A program made the position numbers and the translations under genes. The notes beneath the pieces are model-generated. The model did not search any database. It was not told the DNA's origin and saw nothing but the letters and a program-made list of their open reading frames with translations. DNA of 64,000 nt from RBC038 sp041390625 (GTDB lineage Bacteria > Chloroflexota > Dehalococcoidia > UBA2979): the NCBI GenBank assembly GCA_041390625.1, contig JAWKPM010000013.1, forward strand, positions 38,369 through 102,368. The letters are read 5' to 3'. The first letter of the stretch is position 1; each line of letters starts with the position of its first letter. Positions 24,843 to 32,801 of this stretch are shown piece after piece.

Positions 24843-26036
24843 CTACACCAGCGGCCGGTGCACCTCCGTCGGCGCCGAGTAGTCGATCCCCTCGACCCCG
24901 AACCCGAACAGCCGCTGGAAGTCGGCCTGGTAGCCGTCGTAGTCGCTGATCTCGCGCAGGTTCTCCGTCGAGACGCGTGCCCACGCCTCCGCCACAGCGG
25001 CCTGCACGTCCGGCTCGAGTTCGAGGTCGTCGAGGCGAATGAGCCCCGCGTCGTCGGGCTGCGGCTCGACGCCCGGACCCACCTGCGTCCGCAGCAGCCG
25101 CACGATCTGCTCGATCGTGCCCTCGTGCGTGCCGCGCTCCTTCATCACCTTCAGCAGCAGGCTGACATACAGCCCCACCGCCGGGATCGCCGCCGAGGCC
25201 TGCGTCACCACCGCCTTGTTCACCGAGACCCACGCGTGCCCATCGAGGTCCGACAGCGAGGCCGTCAGCTCCCCGGCCGTCGCCTCCAGGTGCTCCTTCG
25301 CGAGGCCGATCGTGCCGTGCCGGTAGATCGCCTGCGTCAGCACGGGTCCCACGTACGAGTACGCCACCGTCCGGAAGCCCGGCGCCAGCAGCCCTGCTTC
25401 CTGCAGGCGTCGCACCCACTCCGCCCAGTCCTCGCCGCCCATCACGTGGCGCGTGCCCTCGATCTCCTCGGGCGTCGCAGCCTCGATCGAGGCCTCTTCC
25501 ACCTCGTTCGTGCGCAGGTTCACCGTCTTGTCGTGGAAGTCCGCGCCGACCGGCTTCAGCACGCTGTGCCACACGGCCCCCGAGGCCGGGTCGGTCCGTC
25601 GAGGCGCGGCCAGCGAGTACACGAGCAGCTCGATCGGCCCGTAGCGCTCGCGCAGCGCGTCGATCACCTGCGTCTTCACCTCGTCCGAGAACGCATCGCC
25701 GTTCACCGTCTCGAGGTGCCGGCCCTCCGCCTGCGCGAGGCGGTGCGCTTCCGCGAGGTTGTACCAGCCCGCAGTCCCCAGCTTCTCCTCGCTTGACTCC
25801 CGCTCGAAACACACCCCGAGCACCGGCGCATCGAGGCCGAAGCAAGCGCTCAGCAGCGTCGCCAGCCCGTAGCCCGTGCTCGACCCCACCACCAGCGTCG
25901 GTCCGAGGCGCGGCATCCCCGCGAGACCCTGCTTCGCCACCTCAACCTGCGCCCGCACGTTCGCCGCGCACCCCTCCGGATGCGCCGTCACCGAGATGAA
26001 CCCGCGGATCCGAGGCTCCACCACCTGCTCGACCAA
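24843..26036 (-). CDS. fabV: Enoyl-ACP/trans-2-enoyl-CoA reductase, FabV type
   Basis: A 397-residue NADH-dependent reductase for fatty acid elongation. It has PRIRGFISVTAHPEGC at the N-terminus, the GSSTGYGLA cofactor motif, VYSLAAPRRTDP, and the diagnostic active-site YX8K (YRHGTIGLAK). Length fits FabV (about 400). The start is TTG 26036 with GGAGGT five bases upstream, placing the FabV N-terminus correctly; longer in-frame extensions run through an HGHH element and are rejected. FabV proteins are naturally triclosan-tolerant. Confidence 0.93.
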   Translation of the reverse strand: MVEQVVEPRIRGFISVTAHPEGCAANVRAQVEVAKQGLAGMPRLGPTLVVGSSTGYGLATLLSACFGLDAPVLGVCFERESSEEKLGTAGWYNLAEAHRLAQAEGRHLETVNGDAFSDEVKTQVIDALRERYGPIELLVYSLAAPRRTDPASGAVWHSVLKPVGADFHDKTVNLRTNEVEEASIEAATPEEIEGTRHVMGGEDWAEWVRRLQEAGLLAPGFRTVAYSYVGPVLTQAIYRHGTIGLAKEHLEATAGELTASLSDLDGHAWVSVNKAVVTQASAAIPAVGLYVSLLLKVMKERGTHEGTIEQIVRLLRTQVGPGVEPQPDDAGLIRLDDLELEPDVQAAVAEAWARVSTENLREISDYDGYQADFQRLFGFGVEGIDYSAPTEVHRPLV

Positions 26037-26132
26037 CCGACACCTCCGCGCCCACCCCGACGTTCGCCGCATACTACCGAACCCACCCCTGCCGTCACCC
26101 GCCCGCCCAAAGCGCCTACGACCATCGAGGAC

Positions 26133-26233
26133 CAGAGGGGGGTCTGGGGGCGAAGCCCCCAGGGATCGAAGGGTGGGTGGGTGGGCCACCCCGAAGGGGA
26201 ACACTGCCGCCGAGGCGCCAGCCTCGGCGCCCT
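26133..26233 (+). repeat. HGHH element 5
   Basis: Hairpin 1 CTGGGGGC/GCCCCCAG with GAA loop (26144-26162), G-tract GGGTGGGTGGGTGGG (26171-26185), hairpin 2 CCCC/GGGG with GAA loop (26189-26199), hairpin 3 CGCCGAGGC/GCCTCGGCG with GCCA loop (26208-26229). It lies between divergent genes, one of the few copies not next to a stop codon. Confidence 0.9.
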
Positions 26234-26315
26234 CCCCTCTCGCGAGCGCCCCACCCGAGGCCACGACCGGCCGACGCCCCCGTATCATCCGAGCGCACCC
26301 ATCGAGGAGACACGC

Positions 26316-27161
26316 ATGCTCACCACCAACCGCGTCGAGGCCGGCTCCGTCACCCTCGACTACTTCGAGGACGGCCCCGCCGACGCCGATCGCACGATGG
26401 TGCTCATCCACAGTGCGTCCTCCTCCGCGCGCATCTGGGAGCAGGTCCAGCATCACCTCGCCGAAGCCGGCACGAGGACCGTCGCCATCTCGATGCGCGG
26501 CGCTGGCGGCTCCCACCGCTCCGAGGACGAAGCCGACTACCAGCCCGCCGTCTACGCCGCCGACGTCGCCGCCGCCGTCCGCGCGCTCGACCTCGACCGC
26601 TTCGTCCTCGTCGGCCACTCCCTCGGCGTCTCCAACGTCACCATGTACATGCGGGACCACAACGCCGACCGCCGCGTGACCGGCCTCGTGCTCATGGCCG
26701 GCGGCGCCCTCACCGCCCGCCCGACCCCATCCGCCGAGGACATGGCGAAGTTCGATGCCGACCGCGCCCGCACCCTCGCCGAGGACGCCCGCGCCCGCTA
26801 CGAGCGCTGGGAGCCGAACCACCTCGGCCTCGCCGACGACACCCGCCGCCAGCTCTGGCGCGACCTCGAGGCCAACCCGCCCCAGCGCCCCCGAGGCCAG
26901 CGCCTCGCCGCCCGTCCCGACCTCACCCCCGTGCTCGCCGCCCTCGAGGTGCCCACTCTCGTCATCGCCGGCGACGCCGACGGCACCGTCCCCATCGAGG
27001 CCACCGTCCGAGGCTTCCTGGCCCTCCCCGATGGGCGGCGTCACCTCCACGTCTTCCACGGCGTGAGCCACTTCCCCAACGCCCAGGTGCCCGACCGCGT
27101 CGCCGGCGTCTTCACCCGCTTCATGCAGGCGCACGTCCCCATGGAGGCCACCGCGAAGTGA
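26316..27161 (+). CDS. Alpha/beta-fold hydrolase
   Basis: A 281-residue hydrolase: VLIHSASSSARIW (oxyanion strand), the nucleophile elbow LVGHSLG with Ser, an Asp on the late strand (VIAGDADGTVP) and the catalytic His in FHGVSHFP. This is a complete catalytic triad. GAGGAGA precedes ATG 26316, and TATCAT at 26283 may be a -10. The next gene overlaps the stop by 4 bp. Substrate unknown. Confidence 0.92.
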   Translation: MLTTNRVEAGSVTLDYFEDGPADADRTMVLIHSASSSARIWEQVQHHLAEAGTRTVAISMRGAGGSHRSEDEADYQPAVYAADVAAAVRALDLDRFVLVGHSLGVSNVTMYMRDHNADRRVTGLVLMAGGALTARPTPSAEDMAKFDADRARTLAEDARARYERWEPNHLGLADDTRRQLWRDLEANPPQRPRGQRLAARPDLTPVLAALEVPTLVIAGDADGTVPIEATVRGFLALPDGRRHLHVFHGVSHFPNAQVPDRVAGVFTRFMQAHVPMEATAK

Positions 27162-27817
27162 GCGAGGACTACCGCGAGGCCCGCGCCGAGGCTGCCGCTG
27201 CCTCGTCGCGCGCCCGCGCGCTCCGACCCTGGTACCGCAAGAAGCGCTACGTCATTGGCCTGCCGCTGCTCGGCCTCATGCTGGTGATGTTCATCGGCGG
27301 CCTCGCCAACCAGCGCGTCGGCGGCGACGAGTCGACCACCATCGAGCCCGCCGAGGCCGTAACGACGGCCGACGCCGGAGCCGCGACCGAGGCCGCCACC
27401 GCGCTCGCCCCCACCGAGGCCCCCGCCGCCAATCCCGCCATCGGCGACACCGTCGAGGTCGGCAGCCTCGACCTCACCGTCGTCGGCGTTCTCGCCGTCG
27501 AAGCGACGCAGTACGCCCCGTTCAACGAGGCCAACGTCGCCGTCCGCATCCGAGCCACCAACGCCCGAGGCGAGGAGGGCCAGCTCTACAACATCGCCCC
27601 GCTGGCCGCCTTCCGCCTCGTCGACGCCGCCGGCGTCGCCCACCAGCCCGTCGCCGTCTGCGCCAACTGCCCCGCCCACCTCACCAACACCGACCTCACC
27701 CGAGGTGGCACTATCGAGGCCGTCCTCTACTTCGCCCTCCCGCCCGACCCCGCCCTCGTCGAGCTCCGCTACGCCCCCGTCTTCTCCACCAACCGCGCCA
27801 CGATCCGCCTCCGCTAG
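27158..27817 (+). CDS. Membrane-anchored DUF4352-like (telokin-fold) protein
   Basis: A 219-residue protein. A basic cytoplasmic start (WYRKKRY) leads to one membrane helix (IGLPLLGLMLVMFIGGLA), then an Ala/Thr/Glu linker and a beta-sandwich (IGDTVEVGSLDLTVVGV ... VAVRIRATNARGEEG) of the kind in DUF4352 lipoproteins. A CANC pair occurs near residue 170. GTG 27158 overlaps the hydrolase stop, so the two are coupled. Cell-surface role, otherwise unknown. Confidence 0.78.
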   Translation: MSEDYREARAEAAAASSRARALRPWYRKKRYVIGLPLLGLMLVMFIGGLANQRVGGDESTTIEPAEAVTTADAGAATEAATALAPTEAPAANPAIGDTVEVGSLDLTVVGVLAVEATQYAPFNEANVAVRIRATNARGEEGQLYNIAPLAAFRLVDAAGVAHQPVAVCANCPAHLTNTDLTRGGTIEAVLYFALPPDPALVELRYAPVFSTNRATIRLR

Positions 27818-27844
27818 CGTGCCTCCGGGGACTCGTTCGGCCGC

Positions 27845-28171
27845 TCACCCGCGCAGGCTCGCCCATACCAGCACCACCAGCGCGGGGGCGTAGAGAATGA
27901 GGCCAAATAGGCCGCCGAGCGGAGCCGCCACGACCGCGAGCAGCGTGATAGCCGCGAGCCGACCTCGTTGGGACGCGAACCAATCGGCACTGAAGGCCAC
28001 GATCAAGAAGCCCGCGCCGAGCGCCACGTACGGCGCGTAGTTCTCCCATGTGTAGTCGACGAGCCACCCCTCCTCAGCGGGCCGCGACGACATGGCGGCT
28101 CCAAGCGGGATCAGCCACGACACCAGCGCGTACCAACCCGAGGCGACACGGACTCTCGATGTGCGACCCAC
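27845..28171 (-). CDS. Small multi-span membrane protein, hypothetical
   Basis: About 108 residues with three hydrophobic segments (WYALVSWLIPLGAAM, YVALGAGFLIVAFSADWF and LAAITLLAVVAAPLGGLFGLILYAPALVVLVW). Composition is typical of a small integral membrane protein with no recognised domain. GTG 28171 is a tentative start; an ATG at 28095 would drop the first helix. It lies 27 bp from the stop of a converging gene. Confidence 0.6.
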   Translation of the reverse strand: MGRTSRVRVASGWYALVSWLIPLGAAMSSRPAEEGWLVDYTWENYAPYVALGAGFLIVAFSADWFASQRGRLAAITLLAVVAAPLGGLFGLILYAPALVVLVWASLRG

Positions 28172-28308
28172 GCGTCCCCACCCAGCGACTTCCCTGCGCC
28201 TAGAAGGTAGACCGCCGAGCCACGCTCGCGCTGCGTCCCCCCTCCCCGCGCCAGCAACACCGAGGACGCACCCCACCGACGCACCGCCACGAACCTCCGA
28301 GGCCGAAA

Positions 28309-28411
28309 CGGGGGTCTGGGGGCGAAGCCCCCAGGGATCGAAGGGCGGGCGGGTGGGCCCACGCCCCGAAGGGGCAAGCACAGACGCCGAGGCTTCGCCT
28401 CGGCGTCCTTC
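28309..28411 (+). repeat. HGHH element 6
   Basis: Hairpin 1 CTGGGGGC/GCCCCCAG with GAA loop (28316-28334), G-tract GGGCGGGCGGGTGGG (28343-28357), hairpin 2 GCCCC/GGGGC with GAA loop (28363-28375), hairpin 3 an 11-bp stem GACGCCGAGGC/GCCTCGGCGTC with TTC loop (28383-28407). It is 30 bp beyond the lepA stop. Confidence 0.92.
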
Positions 28412-28437
28412 TTCCCCGCGCCAGCGAGAACTCGAGG

Positions 28438-30255
28438 TCAGTCGCGAAGCTTCAGCACCGCCATGAAAGCCTCCTGCGGCACCTCGACGCTGCCCAGCAT
28501 CTTCATCCGCTTCTTGCCGGCCTTCTGCGCCTCCAGCAGCTTCCGCTTCCGAGACACGTCGCCGCCATAGCACTTCGCCAGCACGTTCTTCCGCATCGCC
28601 CGCACCGTCTCGCGCGCCACGATGCGACCCCCGATCGCCGCCTGGATCGGCACATCGAACAACTGACGAGGAATCAGCTCCCGCAGCGACGACACCAGCT
28701 TGCGCCCCTGCGCCGCCGCCTGCTCCGAGGGCACGATCGCCGACAGCGCGTCGACCGGATCCCCGTTCACCAGGATGTCGAGGCGCGACACCTTCGCCAC
28801 CCGGTATCCGTCGAGCTGGTAGTCCAGCGAGGCGTACCCCGAGGTCCGAGACTTCAGTTGGTCGTAGAAGTCCACGAGGATTTCCGACAGCGGCAGCAGG
28901 TACTCCGCGAGTACGCGCGAGTCGCCCTCCTCCGCCGCGTGGTCGAGGTACTCGAGCTTCACGTACTCCCCGCGCCGCTCCTCCACGAGGCCCATGATCG
29001 CCCCGACGAACCGCGCCGGCAGCGTCATCGACACGCGCACCCACGGCTCCCGCACCTCCGAGATCTCGTTCGGCGGCGGCAGCTCGGCCGGCGAGTCCAC
29101 CACCATCTCGGTGCCGTCCGTCCGCGTCACCTCGTACTCCACCGAGGGCGCCGTCGCGACCAGCTCGAGGCCGAACTCCCGCTCCAGGCGCTCCTGGATG
29201 ATCTCCATGTGCAGCAGCCCCAGGAACCCGCAGCGGAACCCGAACCCCAGCGCCGCCGAGGTCTCCGGCTGCCACTGCAGCGAGGCATCGTTCAGCTGCA
29301 GCCGCTCGAGGGCGTCGCGCAGCTCGGGGTATTCGTCCGGGTTCGTCGGGTAGATCCCCGCGAACACCATGGACTTCGCCGGCCGGTAGCCCGACAGCGG
29401 CTCGGTCGCGCCGTTGCGCTCCGTCGTGATCGTGTCGCCGACCCGCGCTTCCTGCAGCCCCTTGAGGCCGGTCGCGATGTACCCGACCTCCCCCGTCTCG
29501 AGGCCGTCGACCACCACGTGGCCGGGGCGGAACACCCCCACCTCCACCGGGTCGAAGCGCATCCGCTCCTGGATCAGCCGCAGTGGCTGCGAGGCGTCCA
29601 CGCGTCCATCGACGACGCGGACGTACGCCAGCACGCCCTTGTACACGTCGTACTTCGCGTCGAACACCATCGCCCGCAACGGCGCCGAGGCGTCACCGCG
29701 AGGCGGCGGCACCTGCGAGACGATCGCCTCGAGGATCTCGTCCACCCCGCTCCCGCTCTTGCCCGAGGCGAACACAACCTCGTTCGGGTCGAACCCGATC
29801 ACGTCGACGAGCTCTTGCGCGACGCGCTCCGGCTCCGCCGAGGGCAGGTCGATCTTGTTCACCACCGGGATCAGCGTCAGGTCGAGCTCCATCGCGAGGT
29901 ACACGTTCGCGAGCGTCTGCGCCTGGATCCCCTGCGTGGCATCCACCACGAGGACCGCGCCCTCGCACGCCGCCAGCGCCCGCGACACTTCGTACGAGAA
30001 GTCCACGTGGCCCGGGGTATCGATGAGGTTGAGCTGATACTGCACGCCATCCGAGGCGTCGTAGAGCATCCGCACCGCCTGCGCCTTGATCGTGATGCCC
30101 TTCTCGCGCTCCAGGTCCATCGAGTCCAGCAGCTGCTCCTGCCGCTGCCGCTCGTCGATGGTGTGCGTGAGATCGAGCATCCGATCCGCGAGCGTCGACT
30201 TGCCATGGTCGATGTGCGCGATGATCGAGAAGTTGCGAATGCGGTCCGCCTGCAT
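28438..30255 (-). CDS. lepA: Elongation factor 4 (back-translocating GTPase LepA)
   Basis: A 605-residue translational GTPase that back-translocates stalled ribosomes. G1 is AHIDHGKST, G3 DTPGHVDF and G4 NKIDLP; the C-terminal LepA-specific domain includes DVPIQAAIGGRIVARETVRAMRKNVLAKCYGGD and KRKLLEAQKAGKKRMK. Length matches the family (about 600). The ATG follows TAGGAT by six bases on the minus strand, suggesting a leaderless transcript; the GGGAGG in between is too close to act as a normal ribosome binding site. Confidence 0.97.
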   Translation of the reverse strand: MQADRIRNFSIIAHIDHGKSTLADRMLDLTHTIDERQRQEQLLDSMDLEREKGITIKAQAVRMLYDASDGVQYQLNLIDTPGHVDFSYEVSRALAACEGAVLVVDATQGIQAQTLANVYLAMELDLTLIPVVNKIDLPSAEPERVAQELVDVIGFDPNEVVFASGKSGSGVDEILEAIVSQVPPPRGDASAPLRAMVFDAKYDVYKGVLAYVRVVDGRVDASQPLRLIQERMRFDPVEVGVFRPGHVVVDGLETGEVGYIATGLKGLQEARVGDTITTERNGATEPLSGYRPAKSMVFAGIYPTNPDEYPELRDALERLQLNDASLQWQPETSAALGFGFRCGFLGLLHMEIIQERLEREFGLELVATAPSVEYEVTRTDGTEMVVDSPAELPPPNEISEVREPWVRVSMTLPARFVGAIMGLVEERRGEYVKLEYLDHAAEEGDSRVLAEYLLPLSEILVDFYDQLKSRTSGYASLDYQLDGYRVAKVSRLDILVNGDPVDALSAIVPSEQAAAQGRKLVSSLRELIPRQLFDVPIQAAIGGRIVARETVRAMRKNVLAKCYGGDVSRKRKLLEAQKAGKKRMKMLGSVEVPQEAFMAVLKLRD

Positions 30256-30339
30256 CCTCCCATCCTAGACGCCCCCCGCCCCCCACGCATCGAGGCGAGT
30301 CCTGACGCCGCGGCCCACGCCACGCTCATCAACCGCCCG

Positions 30340-30355
30340 AGGACGTACGTCCTCA
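30340..30355. promoter_or_regulatory. Perfect 16-bp palindrome between lepA and the CPBP gene
   Basis: GAGGACGTACGTCCTC is fully self-complementary. It sits between divergent genes, 85 bp from lepA and 109 bp from the CPBP start. It is a candidate operator for an unlinked dimeric regulator. The rest of this 208-bp spacer shows no gene. Confidence 0.4.
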
Positions 30356-30463
30356 CCCCCTGCAGGCGGTCGGCCGTGGCCGCGCCCCGCGACGCCGATA
30401 CGCTCGCTCCACAGCCCGAGCTCAGTTCGAGGCGAGATCAACACGCCAGACCACAACCGCCCA

Positions 30464-31318
30464 ATGCCCGAAGCGACCAATTGGGTCACGTCACACCCGC
30501 TGGCGGCCTACGCCGTGCTCGCGGTTGCCCTCTCGTGGGCATGGTGGCTCCCGCTCGCGCTCGGTACCGACGACGTGCGGGCGGGCGTCGGATGGCCGAC
30601 GCACCTCCCCGGCCTCGCCGGCCCCGCGCTCGCCGTCTTGATCGTCACCGCCATCGCGTCCGGCACCGCAGGCCTCCGCGAGGTCGGAAGCCGCCTCACG
30701 AGGTGGCAAGTCGGCCGCTGGTGGCTCACCGTCCCCGCGATCCTCCTCGCCGGCGCGGCCGCCCTCCTCGCGAGCGGCGGCGTCGAGGACGCAGCGGACC
30801 TCACGAGCTACAACGGCCTCCCCTCGAGCCTCGGCCCGCTCGCGACTATCGCAGTCGTCCTCGTCGTGAACGGCATCGGCGAGGAGCTCGGCTGGCGGGG
30901 CTTCGTCGCCGACCGTCTCCTCCAGCGACATGGCGTCGTCTTGACGGCACTCCTCACGACCGCCGTCTGGGCGCCGTGGCACGCGCCGCTCTTCTTCCTG
31001 GTCGACTCCTTCGAGGCCTTCTCGCCGCCCGAGCTGATCGGTTGGACCCTCGGCCTCGCGTCCGGCGCCATCGTGCTCACGTGGATCTACGCTCGCTCGG
31101 GCCGCAGCGTGCTCTTGGTCGCCGCGTGGCACACGGCCTTCAACTTCACCTCCGCGACGCCCGCAGCGAACGGCGCGGTCGCCGCGACCACCTCAACCCT
31201 CGTCATGTTCGCCGCCCTCGCCATCGTCGTCGCCGAGTGGCGCTCGAGGCCCGCACGCCCCCACCGAGGCGCCATGCCACGCATCGGAGCCTCCCCCAAC
31301 CCCCGCGCAAGGCGGTAG
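30464..31318 (+). CDS. CPBP-family intramembrane glutamic endopeptidase
   Basis: A 284-residue multi-span membrane protein of the CAAX-protease/bacteriocin-processing (Rce1-like) family. Active-site motifs are seen in membrane segments: GEELGWRGF (paired Glu and Arg), WAPWHAPLFF and AAWHTAFNF (His ligands). About seven helices. Such proteins cleave prenylated or membrane peptides, or give self-immunity to bacteriocins. It stands alone. The C-terminal 30 residues are basic and unstructured. Confidence 0.9.
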   Translation: MPEATNWVTSHPLAAYAVLAVALSWAWWLPLALGTDDVRAGVGWPTHLPGLAGPALAVLIVTAIASGTAGLREVGSRLTRWQVGRWWLTVPAILLAGAAALLASGGVEDAADLTSYNGLPSSLGPLATIAVVLVVNGIGEELGWRGFVADRLLQRHGVVLTALLTTAVWAPWHAPLFFLVDSFEAFSPPELIGWTLGLASGAIVLTWIYARSGRSVLLVAAWHTAFNFTSATPAANGAVAATTSTLVMFAALAIVVAEWRSRPARPHRGAMPRIGASPNPRARR

Positions 31319-31339
31319 GACCCACCACCCGCTGCGAGG

Positions 31340-31436
31340 CGGGGGTGTGGGGGCGAAGCCCCCAGGTTCCGACGGGCGGGCGGGCGGGCCACCCCGCAGG
31401 GGAAGATCAGCCGCCGAGGCACCAGCCTCGGCGTCC
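31340..31436 (+). repeat. HGHH element 7
   Basis: Hairpin 1 TGGGGGC/GCCCCCA with GAA loop (31348-31364), G-tract GGGCGGGCGGGCGGG (31374-31388), hairpin 2 CCCC/GGGG with GCA loop (31392-31402), hairpin 3 CGCCGAGGC/GCCTCGGCG with ACCA loop (31412-31433). It lies between two rightward genes, beginning 21 bp after the CPBP stop. Confidence 0.9.
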
Positions 31437-31476
31437 TCTGCATCCGGCCGCCACCCACTCGCTACCCTCTCTCCCT

Positions 31477-32415
31477 ATGCCCACACGCCTGCACCTCGAC
31501 ACCGACATCGGCGGCGACATCGACGACATGTGCGCGCTCGCACTCGCCCTCGGCGCACCAGACGTCGAGGTCACGGGCGTCACGACCGTCCTCGAGGCCG
31601 CCGGTGAGCGCGCCGGCTACGCGCGCGAGGCCCTCGCCATCGCCGGCCGCCCCGAGGTCCCCGTCGCCGCCGGTGCGCACCAGGCCCTCGGCCGCTTCCG
31701 CGACACCGAGTACGGTCTCCCGCCCGAAGACCGCTACTGGCCCCGCCCCGTCGCGCCGGCGCCCGGCCGCATCGAGGCCGCGCTCGACCTGCTCGCGCGC
31801 AGCATCGAGGCCGGCGCCACCGTCGTCGCCATCGGCCCCGTCACGAACCTCGCCCTCCTCGAGGAGCGCGCCCCTGGCACCCTCCGAGGGGCCGACCTCG
31901 TGCTGATGGGCGGCCACATCGCGCCCCCACCGGAGGGCTACCCCGACTGGGGCTTCGACTTCGACTTCAATCTCCAGGCCGACGTCGAGGCCGCGCGCGC
32001 CGTCCTCGAAGCCGCGGACCGCGACCGCCTCACGCTCGTCCCCATCGAGACCACGGTGCAGGCCGCGCTCCGAAGGGAGCACCTGCCCGCCCTCCGTCGA
32101 GGTGGCCCGCTCGCCCGTCTGCTCGCCCGCCAGGCCGAGGCTTTCGCGGAGCGAACCGCCTTCGCCCAGCGCTACGCCGCCCGCCACCCCGCGCTCCCGT
32201 CCGACCTCGTGAACTTTCAGCACGACCCGCTCGCGGTCGCCGTCGCCCTCGGCTGGCCCGGCGTCACCATCGAGGCACTGCCGCTCGCCGTCACCGTCGA
32301 AGACGGCTGGCTCCGCTTCCGCCCCGACCCCACGGGCTGCCCCTACCGAGTCGCCACCGCCGTCGATCGCGACGCCTTCGCGACCTACTGGCTGGACGCT
32401 GTCACGAGGACGTGA
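31477..32415 (+). CDS. Nucleoside hydrolase (inosine-uridine type)
   Basis: A 312-residue N-ribohydrolase that splits nucleosides into base and ribose. The calcium-binding Asp cluster is seen as LDTDIGGDIDDM (DTDxGxDDD variant with a Gly insertion order typical of the family), ATVVAIGPVTNLA and VLMGGH; FNLQADVEAARAVL gives the late substrate loop, and a final FQHDPLAVA carries the closing Asp. ATG 31477 lies eight bases after TACCCT, so it may be leaderless. It probably serves nucleoside salvage. Confidence 0.92.
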   Translation: MPTRLHLDTDIGGDIDDMCALALALGAPDVEVTGVTTVLEAAGERAGYAREALAIAGRPEVPVAAGAHQALGRFRDTEYGLPPEDRYWPRPVAPAPGRIEAALDLLARSIEAGATVVAIGPVTNLALLEERAPGTLRGADLVLMGGHIAPPPEGYPDWGFDFDFNLQADVEAARAVLEAADRDRLTLVPIETTVQAALRREHLPALRRGGPLARLLARQAEAFAERTAFAQRYAARHPALPSDLVNFQHDPLAVAVALGWPGVTIEALPLAVTVEDGWLRFRPDPTGCPYRVATAVDRDAFATYWLDAVTRT

Positions 32416-32448
32416 CGACACCCGAACCATCGAGTACGCTCGTAGTCA

Positions 32449-32466
32449 CCTCGGCAGCCGCCGAGG
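32449..32466 (+). promoter_or_regulatory. Leader hairpin before the ABC-2 exporter genes
   Basis: CCTCGGC and GCCGAGG pair over 7 bp with an AGCC loop. It lies 8 bp downstream of a TACGCT hexamer (32435) and just before the ribosome binding site of a 13-codon reading frame. It may form part of an attenuation leader. Confidence 0.45.
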
Positions 32467-32486
32467 ACGCATCGCAGGAGCAGCAC

Positions 32487-32528
32487 GTGCAAGTCGTCCG
32501 CACCCGGACCCGCACCCTCACCCGCTAG
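32487..32528 (+). CDS. Putative leader peptide MQVVRTRTRTLTR
   Basis: Thirteen codons from GTG to TAG with a well placed AGGAG six bases upstream. The peptide alternates Arg and Thr after VV. Downstream, CGAGG (32550 region) pairs with CCTCG across TCCCG/CGGGA, giving a hairpin before the next frame. A short leader of repeated residues ahead of a drug-type ABC exporter resembles ribosome-stalling attenuators. The coding claim rests on the ribosome binding site and position only. Confidence 0.45.
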   Translation: MQVVRTRTRTLTR

Positions 32529-32582
32529 CCCCTCGCGCCCGCACCGCCGGCCGAGGAGCTCCCGTTCCGGGAAGGACACCTC

Positions 32583-32801
32583 GTGCCGCGCGCACTCGCA
32601 CCTGACCCCGCCCGCCCCACCATCGAGCCCGCCTCGGCCATCGAGGCGTGCGAGTTGATCGACGACCGCACCAATCGCGCCGCCGCCTGCCGGATTCCTG
32701 CCTCCGAGGGGGCATGGGGGCGTAGCCCCCATTCGAGAAGGGGCGGGTGGGCGGGCAACCGCGCCGCAGGCGCGTCCACAGCTCTGAGGAGCCACGCATG
32801 A
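32583..32801 (+). CDS. Short reading frame coupled to the exporter ATPase gene, uncertain
   Basis: A 72-codon frame from GTG with GGAAGGA upstream, ending in TGA that overlaps the exporter ATG (ATGA). Its second half is the translation of HGHH element 8, low-complexity Gly/Arg/Trp, so it is unlikely to fold. It may serve only to carry ribosomes through the element into the ABC gene, or it may be chance. Confidence 0.3.
   Translation: MPRALAPDPARPTIEPASAIEACELIDDRTNRAAACRIPASEGAWGRSPHSRRGGWAGNRAAGASTALRSHA
32708..32774 (+). repeat. HGHH element 8 (third hairpin missing)
   Basis: Hairpin 1 ATGGGGGC/GCCCCCAT with GTA loop (32714-32732), G-tract GGGCGGGTGGGCGGG (32741-32755), hairpin 2 CGCGCC/GGCGCG with GCA loop (32760-32774). 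The third hairpin is replaced by the ribosome binding region of the downstream gene. The element is thus inside the 5' leader of the ABC operon. Confidence 0.85.

Noticed and set aside
30256..30463. Additional small genes in the lepA-CPBP spacer
   Set aside because: No frame with a credible ribosome binding site and protein-like composition was found.
28858..31476. A very long rightward open frame (over 1,000 codons) running opposite lepA and into the nucleoside hydrolase
   Set aside because: Its first two thirds are Arg/His/Pro-rich antisense of lepA, with no domain. Only the part from 31477 is a real protein. In such GC-rich DNA antisense frames stay open by chance.
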